64,000 nucleotides of DNA from Nostoc parmelioides FACHB-3921 (GCF_014696625.1 NZ_JACJQL010000001.1:186001-250000), one strand, 5' to 3'. Shown: positions 1 through 9,572, counted from the first letter of the stretch. Notes: generated by a model not told the origin, from the sequence alone. Made by a program: numbers and translations.

Positions 1-953
1 GTTGTAGTCATAGGTTTTTCTAAGAGAATTTGACTACGTTCTAGTAGCGCTGCTAAAGCAGCCTCCTGCCTAATTTTTTCCTTTACCACCTGGGGATGGT
101 TGGGGCCATATTTAGTCATTAAAATTTCTAGAGTTGTGGTTGCTTCACTGTAGTCTTTGAGATTCTGTTGAAAAATTTGGTCTACTCGCAGCAAAAAAGC
201 ATCTGCGGCTTCTTGGGGAGACAGTCCTATATTTTTAGCTAGCTGCTGTAATTTTTGGCTGGTAGCGTTTTCTTGCGCTCTGGCTTCGGCTCTTTGTCGT
301 CGCAACTGTTCAATGTTAGATGACAAGTTGCCTATTTGATCGGGAAAACTTAGACCCGAACGTAATTTGTATTCCGAAAGGTGCTTCTGTGCTTGTTCTA
401 GTTTTTGTTGAGATGAAAGTAAGGTTTTCTGTGTGGGGGATTTTCGCTGATTGATTTCTCCAGTTCGTAAAACAGTAATCTGATGCACCATCGCCTGATA
501 TAGAGCCAGGGATTTATTTTGTGCGTCCTTGGGACTTTTGCCTGTGACTTCAAACTGCATGATTGTACTGTTATCTAACAGTTTGATCCGGGGTTTACTA
601 AATTGTTCTTCTGGTATTTTGGCGATCGCTGCGGCTTTTTTTAAGACTGCTTCACTGGTAAAAATATATTCATAGTTAGCCCTAGCATCATAAGTAGAAC
701 TACCAATAGCAGAACTACTAGAAGATGTTGCCTGACCAATTCCTGGTAGGTTGACGTTAACACCAAAACTAGCACCAGAGAGGATTAGGGCGAACTCGCT
801 TGTATAAGTTGGTTTGGTGACTTTTAAATATTGAATGGAAGTTCCCCAGATGAGAGCGTTCCCGGCGATACTGAGAACTGCATAACGCAGCCAACGGCCT
901 GTCAGCAGATTTTTTAACTTGACTATTGGCACAATCAAAAGTTGTCTCTTCAT
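1..953 (-). CDS. Wzz-type polysaccharide chain-length/BY-kinase N-terminal protein (partial)
   Basis: The minus-strand frame from ATG at 953 stays open to the window edge, so about 317 N-terminal residues are visible and the C-terminus is missing. A membrane segment lies near residues 22-42, followed by a periplasmic Wzz-like region and a long charged, Gln/Glu-rich coiled coil (about residues 185-265). This is the pattern of polysaccharide co-polymerases, which set chain length and often carry a C-terminal BY tyrosine kinase; whether a kinase follows cannot be seen. Its ATG overlaps the TGA of the upstream export gene (ATGA), indicating translational coupling with that Wza-like protein. Known role: inner-membrane partner of the Wzy/Wza export route. 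Confidence 0.82.
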   Translation of the reverse strand, partial: MKRQLLIVPIVKLKNLLTGRWLRYAVLSIAGNALIWGTSIQYLKVTKPTYTSEFALILSGASFGVNVNLPGIGQATSSSSSAIGSSTYDARANYEYIFTSEAVLKKAAAIAKIPEEQFSKPRIKLLDNSTIMQFEVTGKSPKDAQNKSLALYQAMVHQITVLRTGEINQRKSPTQKTLLSSQQKLEQAQKHLSEYKLRSGLSFPDQIGNLSSNIEQLRRQRAEARAQENATSQKLQQLAKNIGLSPQEAADAFLLRVDQIFQQNLKDYSEATTTLEILMTKYGPNHPQVVKEKIRQEAALAALLERSQILLEKPMTT

Positions 954-1978
954 TTGAATAAATCTCGCAAAATTGGAATGGGAGATAAGATTGTTTGGAT
1001 CACATCCCGGAATTGAACAACTCTTGAGTCATAGCAGGCTACACTATCATTCGCTTTTAAGAAGGGGTTATTGGTATCGTCAGTAGAACGCATCAAAATA
1101 TCGTCCACACGACGCTCTAAATAAGAAGTTTTCCCGGTTAACTGGTCTGTAGTCACCAAAATAGCCTTTCTGCCGGCATTTGTTCCTCTTGTCCCGCCTG
1201 CACAGTTAGCTCCAACCACCGCATGAGAAAAACGAGCGCCGTAATGAAATGATGTGGCATCACGACTAATAGAAGAAGCGCCGTTGCCTGTAGCTGGTAC
1301 AGTCAAATTGGAGAGAAAAACCTTGACCCCTGTAGGCGTAATTTGCGAGGGACGCACGAGGTCATTATTCATTTTGCCTGAATCGGGAACGATAATGCGA
1401 TCGCCGGCAATTAATGGCACATCTTCAAAAGGTTCACCAGTAAATATCCCCGATAAATCAATAGTGCGCGTCTCTCCATTACGAATTAACTGCACATTTT
1501 TAATGTCAGCTGTGGGTGTAACTCCACCAGCATCACGAATGGCGGCGGCTAAATAACGATTGGGGGGGTATTGTCCAGTTACAGGAACAGGAGGCTGGGT
1601 TTTTTCTCCTGGGGAAAGTTCATTAATGAATACTCTTCCCGGTAAAAATGTTGATCCACTGACAAACACCACAATCGGTGACCACTGCACCACATTCACA
1701 CTTACCTGCAAAAAAGAAGGTTGAAAAAAGCCTCGCTCAATCAAAGCTGTTTTCAGGTTCATCTGTACTTCCCCTGGTTCTAAACCAGCCACAAGCAAAG
1801 GCGGTAGATAGGGGATTTCCAGGTTTCCCTCTAAATTCACCTCAAAAATCCCGCTAAACTCCTGGCCTTCCGGAATACTCACTTTCAGGCGATCGCCTGG
1901 AGATAGGGGCAAAGCTAAACACGGTGTAGATAGACTCAAGCTGACAAGAATTGTGGTGATAATTAAAGGTTTGGACAT
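950..1978 (-). CDS. Polysaccharide export protein, Wza/SLBB family
   Basis: A 342-residue protein with an N-terminal signal peptide (about residues 1-22, hydrophobic core ending CLALP), then a Poly_export domain opening with LSPGDRLKVSIPEG (about 25-105) and an SLBB-like domain (about 107-200) containing VFVSGSTFLPGRVFIN. Members of this family form the outer-membrane exit channel for capsule or exopolysaccharide. The C-terminal third is not recognised; it contains several Cys (CAGG, ACYD). No lipobox Cys is obvious, unlike classical Wza. It is the first gene of a minus-strand pair with the Wzz-like gene (4-base overlap) and is divergent from the glycosyltransferase operon starting at 2329. 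Function is inferred from family and context. Confidence 0.85.
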   Translation of the reverse strand: MSKPLIITTILVSLSLSTPCLALPLSPGDRLKVSIPEGQEFSGIFEVNLEGNLEIPYLPPLLVAGLEPGEVQMNLKTALIERGFFQPSFLQVSVNVVQWSPIVVFVSGSTFLPGRVFINELSPGEKTQPPVPVTGQYPPNRYLAAAIRDAGGVTPTADIKNVQLIRNGETRTIDLSGIFTGEPFEDVPLIAGDRIIVPDSGKMNNDLVRPSQITPTGVKVFLSNLTVPATGNGASSISRDATSFHYGARFSHAVVGANCAGGTRGTNAGRKAILVTTDQLTGKTSYLERRVDDILMRSTDDTNNPFLKANDSVACYDSRVVQFRDVIQTILSPIPILRDLFK

Positions 1979-2328
1979 AGTAAGACCCAGTATTTTTTAT
2001 TTTCATGTAATAAATAAGTTATTTTATGGCAATAGATTACGGTAATAACAATAAGTAAATATCTCAGTGCCGATATATACTTTATTCTTTTCAAAATTTT
2101 AGAATCAGAATAATTTCTCTATGATTAAATAACTACTTATTGTAGCTGTATCTCAATATTTGAAATACGTAATAAGACGGATAAAAATTCACAAATAAAA
2201 TTACTTTTATGTAATTACACCAGATATTTTAAACTCTAAAATTAATCAATAACCAGACTTTTTTATACTGATATATCCCAGGAACATGAGAAGAGAGTAA
2301 TAGAGATTCATCACTCTGTTAATTAAAC
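1979..2328. promoter_or_regulatory. AT-rich divergent intergenic region of the exopolysaccharide locus
   Basis: About 350 very AT-rich bases lie between the divergent Wza-like gene (minus) and the pyruvyl transferase gene (plus). No ORF, RNA gene or strong inverted repeat is visible. It must hold the promoters of both polysaccharide transcription units, but no convincing -35/-10 pair could be assigned by eye. Confidence 0.5.
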
Positions 2329-3426
2329 ATGGGACTCATCGTTGGTTTAGTAAATACTTATTCGACTTTAAATATTGGTGATGCGGCAATTTATAGCGCT
2401 TTAGCTGCTTTAGCATCTGGGGCGGAAGTTGTAGCCAAATTTTCAGATACAACACCGGAATATATCCCAGGATTGCAGATTCTGCCGGAGCTTGGGCGTT
2501 GTGATGCCTATATTAGTGTAGGTGGTGATATTTTCAATAATGCCCGTGAAGGTTTGATTACCAAAACTTTCATTCGGAATTTGTTGGAGTTAAGGCGATC
2601 GCCTAAGCAAACATTTCTCTTTGGACAATCAATTCCGCGATCGTGTCACGGCTTGAGTTTTCAGGCTCTAGCTTGTTCTTTACGAAAGTTGGCTGCTGTC
2701 TGTGTCCGCGATGTGGAAAGTCATAAACGTTTAACTCAAGCGGGAGTCAAGGCCATTCTTTCCTTTGATGCTGCTTTTAGCCTTTGTGTCAGTTCCCAGG
2801 CGCAAACGCAAGCAAAGCAGATATTCCAGACTCTAGAAATCATGCCAGAGAGGGCAGCCTTAATCTCACTGCGCGCCTTTGACTCGATGTATAGCCATGA
2901 CAATCAACAATTTCAACGCCAATTAGTTAACCTGTGCCGTCAACTCTGGGAACGTCAATATCAACCTGTATTAGTGATTCAGTCCCAAGCTTACGGTGCA
3001 GATAACGATTTAGCTGTAGCAGAGGAAATTTCTGGGCAAGTACCACAACTGAAAATATTCAATCCCTTTACGGTAAGTAGTGACCTAGCTAAATGGGAAT
3101 TGGTGATGGGTGCGTTGAGTATTTCTCCTGTGATTGTCGCCATCCGTTATCACACAGCCGTCTTAGCCCTAGCTAGTGGGCGAGTTCCTTTTAATCTCTA
3201 CTACTCCAACAAAGGCCGAGACTTAAGTGAAAGACTGGGAATCCCTGGATGCAGTCTAGAGGAGTTTGATGTGGATGCTTATATAGATGCGATCGCTCAT
3301 ACTTCTGAGCAGACATTTGACCATGTAGCCATTCGGACTCAAGTGCAGAAAGATTTTAATGAGTGCTTTCAAAAGATAGAAACAAGCTTCTTGGCGTTGC
3401 CAGGATTTAGGGGTGTGAAAGTGTAA
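2329..3426 (+). CDS. Polysaccharide pyruvyl transferase family protein (CsaB-like)
   Basis: A 365-residue protein opening GLIVGLVNTYSTLNIGDAAI, the N-terminal Rossmann-like pattern of the polysaccharide pyruvyl transferase family (PF04230), with ISVGGDIFNN near residues 62-71 and a C-terminal half ending in an IRYHTAVLALASGRVPF segment typical of the family (His-containing nucleotide-sugar/acceptor loop). These enzymes transfer pyruvate from phosphoenolpyruvate to sugar residues of exopolysaccharides or cell-wall polymers. It is the first gene of the plus-strand polysaccharide cluster. No clear Shine-Dalgarno precedes the ATG. Substrate is unknown; some family members are not pyruvyl transferases. 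Confidence 0.8.
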   Translation: MGLIVGLVNTYSTLNIGDAAIYSALAALASGAEVVAKFSDTTPEYIPGLQILPELGRCDAYISVGGDIFNNAREGLITKTFIRNLLELRRSPKQTFLFGQSIPRSCHGLSFQALACSLRKLAAVCVRDVESHKRLTQAGVKAILSFDAAFSLCVSSQAQTQAKQIFQTLEIMPERAALISLRAFDSMYSHDNQQFQRQLVNLCRQLWERQYQPVLVIQSQAYGADNDLAVAEEISGQVPQLKIFNPFTVSSDLAKWELVMGALSISPVIVAIRYHTAVLALASGRVPFNLYYSNKGRDLSERLGIPGCSLEEFDVDAYIDAIAHTSEQTFDHVAIRTQVQKDFNECFQKIETSFLALPGFRGVKV

Positions 3427-3447
3427 GCGAAAGAAAGATTTCTCTCA

Positions 3448-3488
3448 ACCCCTATCCCCCCTAAACCCCTACACCCCTACACCCCTAA
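3448..3488. repeat. Short tandem repeat of the CCCCTA(CA) type
   Basis: The leader between two polysaccharide genes consists of near-tandem ACCCCTAC units ending a few bases before the ATG at 3494. Such short tandem repeats are widespread in Nostoc intergenic DNA. It leaves no room for a normal Shine-Dalgarno before the glycosyltransferase gene. Confidence 0.6.
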
Positions 3489-3493
3489 ATAAT

Positions 3494-4672
3494 ATGAATC
3501 ACCCACGTCTAGCTGTAGTCAGCAACTTTCGAGACGAAGCTTCTCCCAGTATGCTAGTTTGCGGAGACCGTCTTTATGATCATCTCCGTGCAGAGCATCC
3601 CGATTTAGAAACTACCCGTATCCAACCAGACTATACTTATCGATTGCGGCAGTTACCCCGACTGGGGAAAATGGGATTTGCTAGGGAAACAGACAAAATG
3701 TTAAACCGTTTTTGGGATTATCCCCGACATCTCAAATCCCGAATTTCTCAGTTTGATCTTTTCCACATCTGTGATCAAAGTTATGCCTCACTGGTGAATA
3801 TACTACCCCCAGAACGCACAGGGGTATTTTGCCACGATTTAGATGTGTTTCGCTCCATCTTGCAACCAGATAAATACCCCCGTTCCATCCGCTATAACAC
3901 CATGCAGCGCTATGCCTTGAATGGTTTTTGCAAGGCGGCAGTGATGTTTTACACAACCCAATCTGTGCGAGATGAAATTCTCCACTATCAATTGATCAGC
4001 CCCGATAAGCTAGTCCAAGTTCCTCTAGGAATTGCCCGTGAATTTTCTCCTCATGAGAGCAATGCAAATATGGCTGCTATTATTCAAGAGAAAATAGGCG
4101 ATCGCCCTTTTTTGTTGAATATCAGCGTCAATCTTCAACGTAAACGCCTTGATGTTTTACTAGAAACCTACGCCCGTCTACGCTATCACCACCCAGACTT
4201 ACTGTTGGTCAGGGTCGGGGCAGAATGGGAACCTGATATGCAGGCGCGAATAGATCGGTTGGGGATTCGTCATGGTATCCGATTATTCCCACGCTTAGAA
4301 CAAAAGGATTTGGCAGAACTTTATCGGCGGGCAGCAGTAGTATTAATGACCAGTGAAGCCGAAGGCTTTGGAATGCCTCTGATTGAAGCCTTAGCCTGTG
4401 GCAGCATCATTGTTGTGAGTGATATTCCTGTGTTGCGGGAAGTAGGAGGTGATGCTGCTGTTTACTGTCCAGTGGGTAAACCGGATATCTGGGCTAAAAC
4501 CATTAGCGATTTGCTCAATCACCCAGAAGCCACACCAGACCTATCAATACGTTTCCAGCAAGTGAAAAAATATACTTGGTCAGCCCACGCCGCAACTATC
4601 GCCCAAGCCTACCAAGAACGCATTCTGTCTCAAAGTAGCAGTCAACAACCACTACAGGTATTTGCCTCATGA
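3494..4672 (+). CDS. Glycosyltransferase family 4 (GT-B), exopolysaccharide synthesis
   Basis: A 392-residue GT-B enzyme. The C-terminal Glycos_transf_1 domain is clear: NISVNLQRKRLDVLLET starts the nucleotide-binding half (about residue 208) and the EX7E motif is read in SEAEGFGMPLIEAL, followed by a GGDAAVYCPVGKPD loop. It should transfer a sugar from a nucleotide donor to the lipid-linked repeat unit at the cytoplasmic face; donor and acceptor cannot be read from sequence. Its stop overlaps the next glycosyltransferase start by 4 bases (ATGA), as do the two following junctions, so four genes from here to 7915 are translationally coupled. Confidence 0.87.
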   Translation: MNHPRLAVVSNFRDEASPSMLVCGDRLYDHLRAEHPDLETTRIQPDYTYRLRQLPRLGKMGFARETDKMLNRFWDYPRHLKSRISQFDLFHICDQSYASLVNILPPERTGVFCHDLDVFRSILQPDKYPRSIRYNTMQRYALNGFCKAAVMFYTTQSVRDEILHYQLISPDKLVQVPLGIAREFSPHESNANMAAIIQEKIGDRPFLLNISVNLQRKRLDVLLETYARLRYHHPDLLLVRVGAEWEPDMQARIDRLGIRHGIRLFPRLEQKDLAELYRRAAVVLMTSEAEGFGMPLIEALACGSIIVVSDIPVLREVGGDAAVYCPVGKPDIWAKTISDLLNHPEATPDLSIRFQQVKKYTWSAHAATIAQAYQERILSQSSSQQPLQVFAS

Positions 4673-5655
4673 AAGTGCTGCATATCCTTGGTTCTCAAGG
4701 CATGGGGTGGACAGGCGGGATTCGCGCTACTCTAGCCAGCTTGGCGCAGACACGGTTGTCATCTTGGGTAGAGTTTCAATTGGTGACTCAAGACCAAGCA
4801 AAAGATACTGTGAAAAGTTGGCAACCTGATTTACTGGTGTTACATCGTGCCTCATCTTGGAAGGGTATTCCAGATTTATTAACCTGGAAGGCGAAAGCCC
4901 GAATATTGATAGAACATCACTACAGTGCCGGGTTTGAACAGCATCAAGTCCCCTCTACATGGCGATTTCGCGCCATGTTACGCCTGAACTATCGGCTGAT
5001 GGATCGGGTTGTATCCATCTCCGAAGGACAACAGCATTGGCTGGAGTCTGCGCGATTAGTTCCACCGGAAAAGGTGCGCTTGATTCGCTCTAGTCGCAAT
5101 TTAGATCCGTTTTTGCAAGTACCAGAAAAGGCTAACTCGGACGAACTATTTACTCTGGCTGCTTATGGACGCTTTACTCATCAAAAAGGGTTTGATCGCC
5201 TAATTGAAGCGGTGCGGTTATTACCTATTGGTTCTGTACAGTTGCTCTTAGGAGGACAGGGGCCAGACGAGCGATCGCTGAAAACTTTAGCTAATAATCA
5301 TCCCCATATTCACTTTCTGGGAAAAATTGATGATGTTCCAGGGCTTTTAAGCCGTTGTGACGCGGTTGTTATACCTTCACGATGGGAACCTTGGGGTAAT
5401 GTTTGTTTAGAGGCTCGCGCGGCTGCTAGACCTGTTCTGGTGAGTGATGTTGATGGTCTGACTGAACAAGCAAAGAATTGCGGGATTCAGTTTCAGTCAG
5501 AGAATTGTCAACTGTTGGCAGATGCCATTATACAAATGATTCAAGCCTCCCCGGAACAACGCAAATCCTGGGGACAGCAAGGCAGATTCAGCGCTGCACA
5601 AGCCTGGGATGATTATGTGGATGCTTGGGAACAGGTCTTGAGGGAGTTTAAATGA
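4669..5655 (+). CDS. Glycosyltransferase family 4 (GT-B)
   Basis: A 328-residue GT-B protein, short for the family because the N-terminal acceptor half is compact. The donor half begins LAAYGRFTHQKGFDRLIEAV, includes LLLGGQGPDE and ends in the EX7E-like motif PSRWEPWGNVCLEARAAARP. Likely adds one sugar of the exopolysaccharide repeat. It overlaps both neighbours by ATGA (4 bases), so it is expressed with the flippase and the other transferases. Specificity unknown. Confidence 0.85.
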   Translation: MKVLHILGSQGMGWTGGIRATLASLAQTRLSSWVEFQLVTQDQAKDTVKSWQPDLLVLHRASSWKGIPDLLTWKAKARILIEHHYSAGFEQHQVPSTWRFRAMLRLNYRLMDRVVSISEGQQHWLESARLVPPEKVRLIRSSRNLDPFLQVPEKANSDELFTLAAYGRFTHQKGFDRLIEAVRLLPIGSVQLLLGGQGPDERSLKTLANNHPHIHFLGKIDDVPGLLSRCDAVVIPSRWEPWGNVCLEARAAARPVLVSDVDGLTEQAKNCGIQFQSENCQLLADAIIQMIQASPEQRKSWGQQGRFSAAQAWDDYVDAWEQVLREFK

Positions 5656-6929
5656 ACCGAATACAAACTCTACAGCAACGCCTGTTTCAAGACCGCTTTA
5701 TCCGCAATATTGGCTGGATGGGGGCGGCGGAATTAGTTATCCGCGTGTTTAGACTGATTACTACCGTCATTCTGGCGCGGTTTCTCAGCGCTGAGGATTA
5801 CGGACTTGCAGCCATTGTCTTAATGACTTACGAATTTATCCGTGTTTTTACCCGCAATGGAATTGCTGACAAAATAGTCCAGGCGGATGCTTCCGAGGTG
5901 GAAGAATTATGCCGCACTGCTTACGGGTTGAACTGGTTGATTGCTGGTGTTTTGTTTACCTTTCAATGTTTAGCATCCTTGGCGATCGCCCAATTCTATA
6001 ACAATTCCCAACTCATTCTCCCGATTTGTCTCATCGCCATCACTTACTTAATCTATCCCCTGGCGATGGTACAAACGGCATTAATCAGAAGGGAAAATCG
6101 CCTGAATATATTGGCCTTAATTACTTCGGTGCAAGTATCCACCGATAATGTTTTGACGGCAATCTTAGCTTTATCGGGAATGGGAATGTGGGCGATCGTT
6201 TTACCTAAGTTTTTGGTTGCACCCATCTGGATTATTCTCACATTCAAATATCATCCTTGGCGAATGACTAAATCTTTGACTTTCGCTGGAGGTGGAAAAA
6301 TTACCTCTTTTGCTTCCCGTGTTCTGGGAATTGAGTTACTTACCATCTTTCGGGAAAACGTAGATTATCTCTTAATTGGACGTTTCCTCAGTGTCCAGGC
6401 TTTAGGTGTATATTATTTTGCATTTAATGCCGGATTAGGACTGAGCCTAAGTGTAATAAATGCTATCAGAGTATCGTTGTTCTCTGACCTATGTGATCTC
6501 AATTCTCAGGCAACGTTATTTACCCAACGCTATATGCAGAGCCTACGCAAAATAGCCTTGATGATTGTGCCATTAGTCATATTCCAATCTAGTTTAGCCC
6601 CCTTCTATGTTCCTTTAATATTTGGTCATAAATGGGTGGAACGAGGAGCCGTCCCGATTTTAATTCTGATTTGTTGTTCGGCTTTATCCCGTCCCTTTGC
6701 TGATGCTGCTTCTTTGATGTTCCGCGCCTTTGGTCAACCACAAATCGAATTACGCTGGAATCTAGTGTTTACTATGTGTTTGGCTATAGCGATTTCCCTG
6801 GGAACCAATTGGGGTATTTTAGGTGCAGCGATCGCCGTGACCGCAACCCACCTAATTTTGCAGCCTCTATACACTATTTGGGCAACTAGGCAAGTCCTAC
6901 CTAAATTTTTGCAGGAGGTGAAGGGATGA
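5652..6929 (+). CDS. Wzx-type oligosaccharide flippase (MOP superfamily)
   Basis: A 425-residue, strongly hydrophobic protein with roughly 12 membrane helices and the opening pattern IGWMGAAELVIRVFRLITTVILARFLSAEDYG characteristic of polysaccharide-synthase/flippase proteins (shown here from about residue 20). Wzx proteins flip undecaprenyl-linked repeat units across the inner membrane. ATGA overlaps at both ends place it within the glycosyltransferase operon. A matching Wzy polymerase is not seen in this window. Confidence 0.86.
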   Translation: MNRIQTLQQRLFQDRFIRNIGWMGAAELVIRVFRLITTVILARFLSAEDYGLAAIVLMTYEFIRVFTRNGIADKIVQADASEVEELCRTAYGLNWLIAGVLFTFQCLASLAIAQFYNNSQLILPICLIAITYLIYPLAMVQTALIRRENRLNILALITSVQVSTDNVLTAILALSGMGMWAIVLPKFLVAPIWIILTFKYHPWRMTKSLTFAGGGKITSFASRVLGIELLTIFRENVDYLLIGRFLSVQALGVYYFAFNAGLGLSLSVINAIRVSLFSDLCDLNSQATLFTQRYMQSLRKIALMIVPLVIFQSSLAPFYVPLIFGHKWVERGAVPILILICCSALSRPFADAASLMFRAFGQPQIELRWNLVFTMCLAIAISLGTNWGILGAAIAVTATHLILQPLYTIWATRQVLPKFLQEVKG

Positions 6930-7915
6930 CCAACACAAGCATATTGATCTCAGTCATTATTCCCGCTTACAATGCTGCTAAATTTTTGCCGGATGCGATC
7001 GCCTCTGTAGAAAAGCAAACTTTCCCCCATTGGGAATTACTGATAATTAATGATGGTTCTACGGATGACACAATTGAAATTGTCAGAGAACATCAAAAAA
7101 CGAGCAATCGCATCTATCTAATTAATCAGACCAATCAGGGAGTTTCTGCTGCTCGTAATCAGGGTGTCGCTCATAGCCAAGGTCAAATCATCGCCTTTCT
7201 AGATGCGGATGATCAATGGCTACCTGACAAACTCAGTCAGCACTGGCAACATTTTCAGTCCAATTCTCGCTTAGGAGTCAGCTTTGCTCAAGTAGAAATA
7301 CTCGATCAGGCTGGTGAACCAACTGGACAAGTATCCACTTCTCGTTTAAACAACTTAAAACCCGAATATTTCCTTTCAGAAAACCCAACAACTACCACTT
7401 CTAACTGGGTGATTCGGAAAGAAGTGTTTACCCAAGTGGGGGGCTTCTGTTTGGACATGAGCTATTCCGAAGATTTGGAATGGCTACTCAGGGTGAGTTC
7501 TACCACTGATTGGCAAATCCAGGGAATCAACCAAGTGTTGACGCGCTACCGCACAAGTTCTGGTGGACTGTCTTCCAACTTGTACTATATGGAAGCTGGT
7601 TGGAAGCAACTTGTTAACAGGGCGAGAATTTATGCACCTCAATTGGTGCATAATCATTTTGCTTTAGCTCAGGCTCTGCATCTACGTTATTTAGCTCGGC
7701 GGGCTTTTCGTTTGAAGTTACCAGCACGGGTAGGGGTGGATTTTATTACCCGTGCTTTAATTTCCGATTGGCGGTTATTTTTTCACCAACCACAGCGTAC
7801 TTTTTTTACTTTGCTGGCGGTATTTGGGGCGTTGGTGATGGAGAGAATTTTTGGATTTAACACGCACAGACGCGCAGACGCAGAGGGTGATAAGAGTCTT
7901 GGCGTTGCTGAATGA
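6926..7915 (+). CDS. Glycosyltransferase family 2 (GT-A)
   Basis: A 329-residue GT-A enzyme. SVIIPAYNAAKFLPDAIAS opens the fold, NDGSTDDT is the nucleotide loop and FLDADDQWLPDKL holds the DXD metal motif with the WLPXKL extension. A short hydrophobic segment near residues 290-310 may associate with membrane. It is paralogous to the next gene (shared WLP-KL and YR-x3-GGLS-N motifs). The last ~18 residues, rich in Arg/Asp/Ala, are encoded by a Nostoc-type dispersed repeat, so the true ancestral C-terminus was probably shorter. Start overlaps the Wzx stop (ATGA). Confidence 0.87.
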   Translation: MTNTSILISVIIPAYNAAKFLPDAIASVEKQTFPHWELLIINDGSTDDTIEIVREHQKTSNRIYLINQTNQGVSAARNQGVAHSQGQIIAFLDADDQWLPDKLSQHWQHFQSNSRLGVSFAQVEILDQAGEPTGQVSTSRLNNLKPEYFLSENPTTTTSNWVIRKEVFTQVGGFCLDMSYSEDLEWLLRVSSTTDWQIQGINQVLTRYRTSSGGLSSNLYYMEAGWKQLVNRARIYAPQLVHNHFALAQALHLRYLARRAFRLKLPARVGVDFITRALISDWRLFFHQPQRTFFTLLAVFGALVMERIFGFNTHRRADAEGDKSLGVAE

Positions 7916-8001
7916 GGTATGAATCAATTCAAAATAAACAACGCCAAATCTTGAATTATGAAGTATGTAGGCGCAAGCCTTTGCAGAGGTGATTACGAAT
8001 T

Positions 8002-9033
8002 ATGAATTTGTCTGTAATTATTCCTGTTTACAATTCTGAAAGCTCGGTAGCTGAGACGTTGCGGTCTGTGCTGGCGCAAACATATCGAGACTTGGAAATT
8101 ATCATTGTTGATGATGGTTCTACAGATAAGAGTATTGATATCTGCAAGCAATTTCAGGATGAACGCATCAGGATTATTCATCAACAGAATCGCGGGTTGG
8201 CTGGGGCGAGAAATACAGGTATTCGTCATGCGCGAGGGGAATATTTAGCATTTGTTGATAGTGATGACCTTTGGTTACCGGAGAAGTTAGCCAAGCATTT
8301 AGAACATTTTGAGCGATCGCCAGATGTAGGGGTGAGTTTTTCTCGTTCCAGTCTGATTGATGATCAAGGTAAGCCTCTGGGTATTTATCAAATGCCTAAA
8401 TTAACTGACATTACACCAGAATATTTGTTCTGTCGTAATCCTATTAGTAATGGTTCTTCAGTGGTGATTCGTCGGGCTGTTTTGGATGCTATCAAGTTTC
8501 AAGAGAACCTTTACGGGGAAGTAGAAGATTTTTACTTTGATGACAGTTTTCGTCAATCAGAAGATATTGAATGCTGGCTGCGAATTGCTCTCCAAACTAC
8601 TTGGAAAATAGAGGGGATACCCGAAGCTCTCACCCTCTACCGCGTCAACATGGGAGGTTTATCAGCCAATGTTATCAAACAGTATGAATCCTGGGAACGG
8701 ATTCTAGTTAAAACCCAAGCCTATAACCCTGAATTTATCAAGTGTTGGGGCAATAAAGCTAAAGCCTATCAACTAAGATATTTAGCTCGTCGGGCGACAA
8801 GAGGGCGATCGCCTGCACTCGCAGTTAGTTTACTACACCAAGCCGTGAAACTCCATTGGCGGATTTTTCTAGAAGAACCTCATCGCACCTTCATCTCCTT
8901 TGTTGCAGCCTATTTACTCTGGCTTCTACCACAATTTGCATACCAACCCTTAGAGAAATTGATCATGCAAATAACCGGAAAAAGCCAAGAACAACGTATC
9001 CAAAAAGAAAAAATTCTTAAGCCATCAATCTGA
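8002..9033 (+). CDS. Glycosyltransferase family 2 (GT-A)
   Basis: A 343-residue GT-A enzyme: SVIIPVYNSESSVAETLRS, VDDGSTDKS and AFVDSDDLWLPEKL (DXD) are all present. It is a paralogue of the preceding gene and similarly ends with a hydrophobic stretch (about 300-318). Unlike the upstream genes it is not overlapped: 86 bases with repeat-derived sequence separate it. Predicted to add a sugar to the lipid-linked exopolysaccharide repeat; donor unknown. Confidence 0.87.
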   Translation: MNLSVIIPVYNSESSVAETLRSVLAQTYRDLEIIIVDDGSTDKSIDICKQFQDERIRIIHQQNRGLAGARNTGIRHARGEYLAFVDSDDLWLPEKLAKHLEHFERSPDVGVSFSRSSLIDDQGKPLGIYQMPKLTDITPEYLFCRNPISNGSSVVIRRAVLDAIKFQENLYGEVEDFYFDDSFRQSEDIECWLRIALQTTWKIEGIPEALTLYRVNMGGLSANVIKQYESWERILVKTQAYNPEFIKCWGNKAKAYQLRYLARRATRGRSPALAVSLLHQAVKLHWRIFLEEPHRTFISFVAAYLLWLLPQFAYQPLEKLIMQITGKSQEQRIQKEKILKPSI

Positions 9034-9060
9034 AAGATAAAAGCTATAAATACAAATCAC

Positions 9061-9081
9061 CAATTACCAATTACCAATTAC
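9061..9081. repeat. Tandem heptamer (CAATTAC)x3
   Basis: Three exact tandem copies of CAATTAC lie in the gap before the ALG14-like gene. This is a short tandemly repeated repetitive (STRR) sequence of the kind common in heterocystous cyanobacteria. Confidence 0.85.
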
Positions 9082-9116
9082 CAACCTAAATAACTCCAAA
9101 AATCAAAACAGAATCT

Positions 9117-9572
9117 ATGAAAGTGTTACTAATTTGCTCCTCCGGTGGACATTTTAAAGGACTACAGCAATTGCAACCTTTTTGGGAAAATCACGAACGA
9201 GTCTGGGTAACTTTTAAAACTGCAACTACACAAGCTTCCTTAACTGAAGAAAAAGTGTATTGGGCTTATAGTCCCACCAATCGCAATTTACCCAATTTGT
9301 TCAGAAATTTACTACTAGCATTTCAAGTAATTAGCAAAACCAAACCAGATTTAATATTGTCTACTGGTGCTGGTGTGGCTGTCCCTTTTCTCATTCTTGG
9401 CAAATTATTTGGTAGTCAGACAGTGTTTGTCGAATCGGTGACGCGGATTAGTACTTTGAGTTTATCCGCCAGATTAGTTTTACCTTTTCTCAGCGTTTTA
9501 TATGTGCAGTGGCCGCAACTGCAAACTCGTTATCCTCAAGCCGAATTAATCGTTCCTCAAGAAAGTTTATGA
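9117..9572 (+). CDS. PssD/ALG14-like glycosyltransferase subunit
   Basis: A 151-residue protein beginning KVLLICSSGGHFKGLQQLQP, the ALG14/PssD signature, with a hydrophobic segment around residues 75-110 that anchors the complex in the membrane. In eukaryotes Alg14 recruits Alg13, and in rhizobia PssD works with PssE; the pair forms one split GT-B enzyme that adds the second sugar to a lipid-linked precursor. The partner follows immediately with an ATGA overlap at 9569-9572. Confidence 0.85.
   Translation: MKVLLICSSGGHFKGLQQLQPFWENHERVWVTFKTATTQASLTEEKVYWAYSPTNRNLPNLFRNLLLAFQVISKTKPDLILSTGAGVAVPFLILGKLFGSQTVFVESVTRISTLSLSARLVLPFLSVLYVQWPQLQTRYPQAELIVPQESL

Noticed and set aside
1254..1556. 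100-residue plus-strand ORF inside the Wza-like gene
   Set aside because: Antisense shadow of the export-protein gene; no family features.
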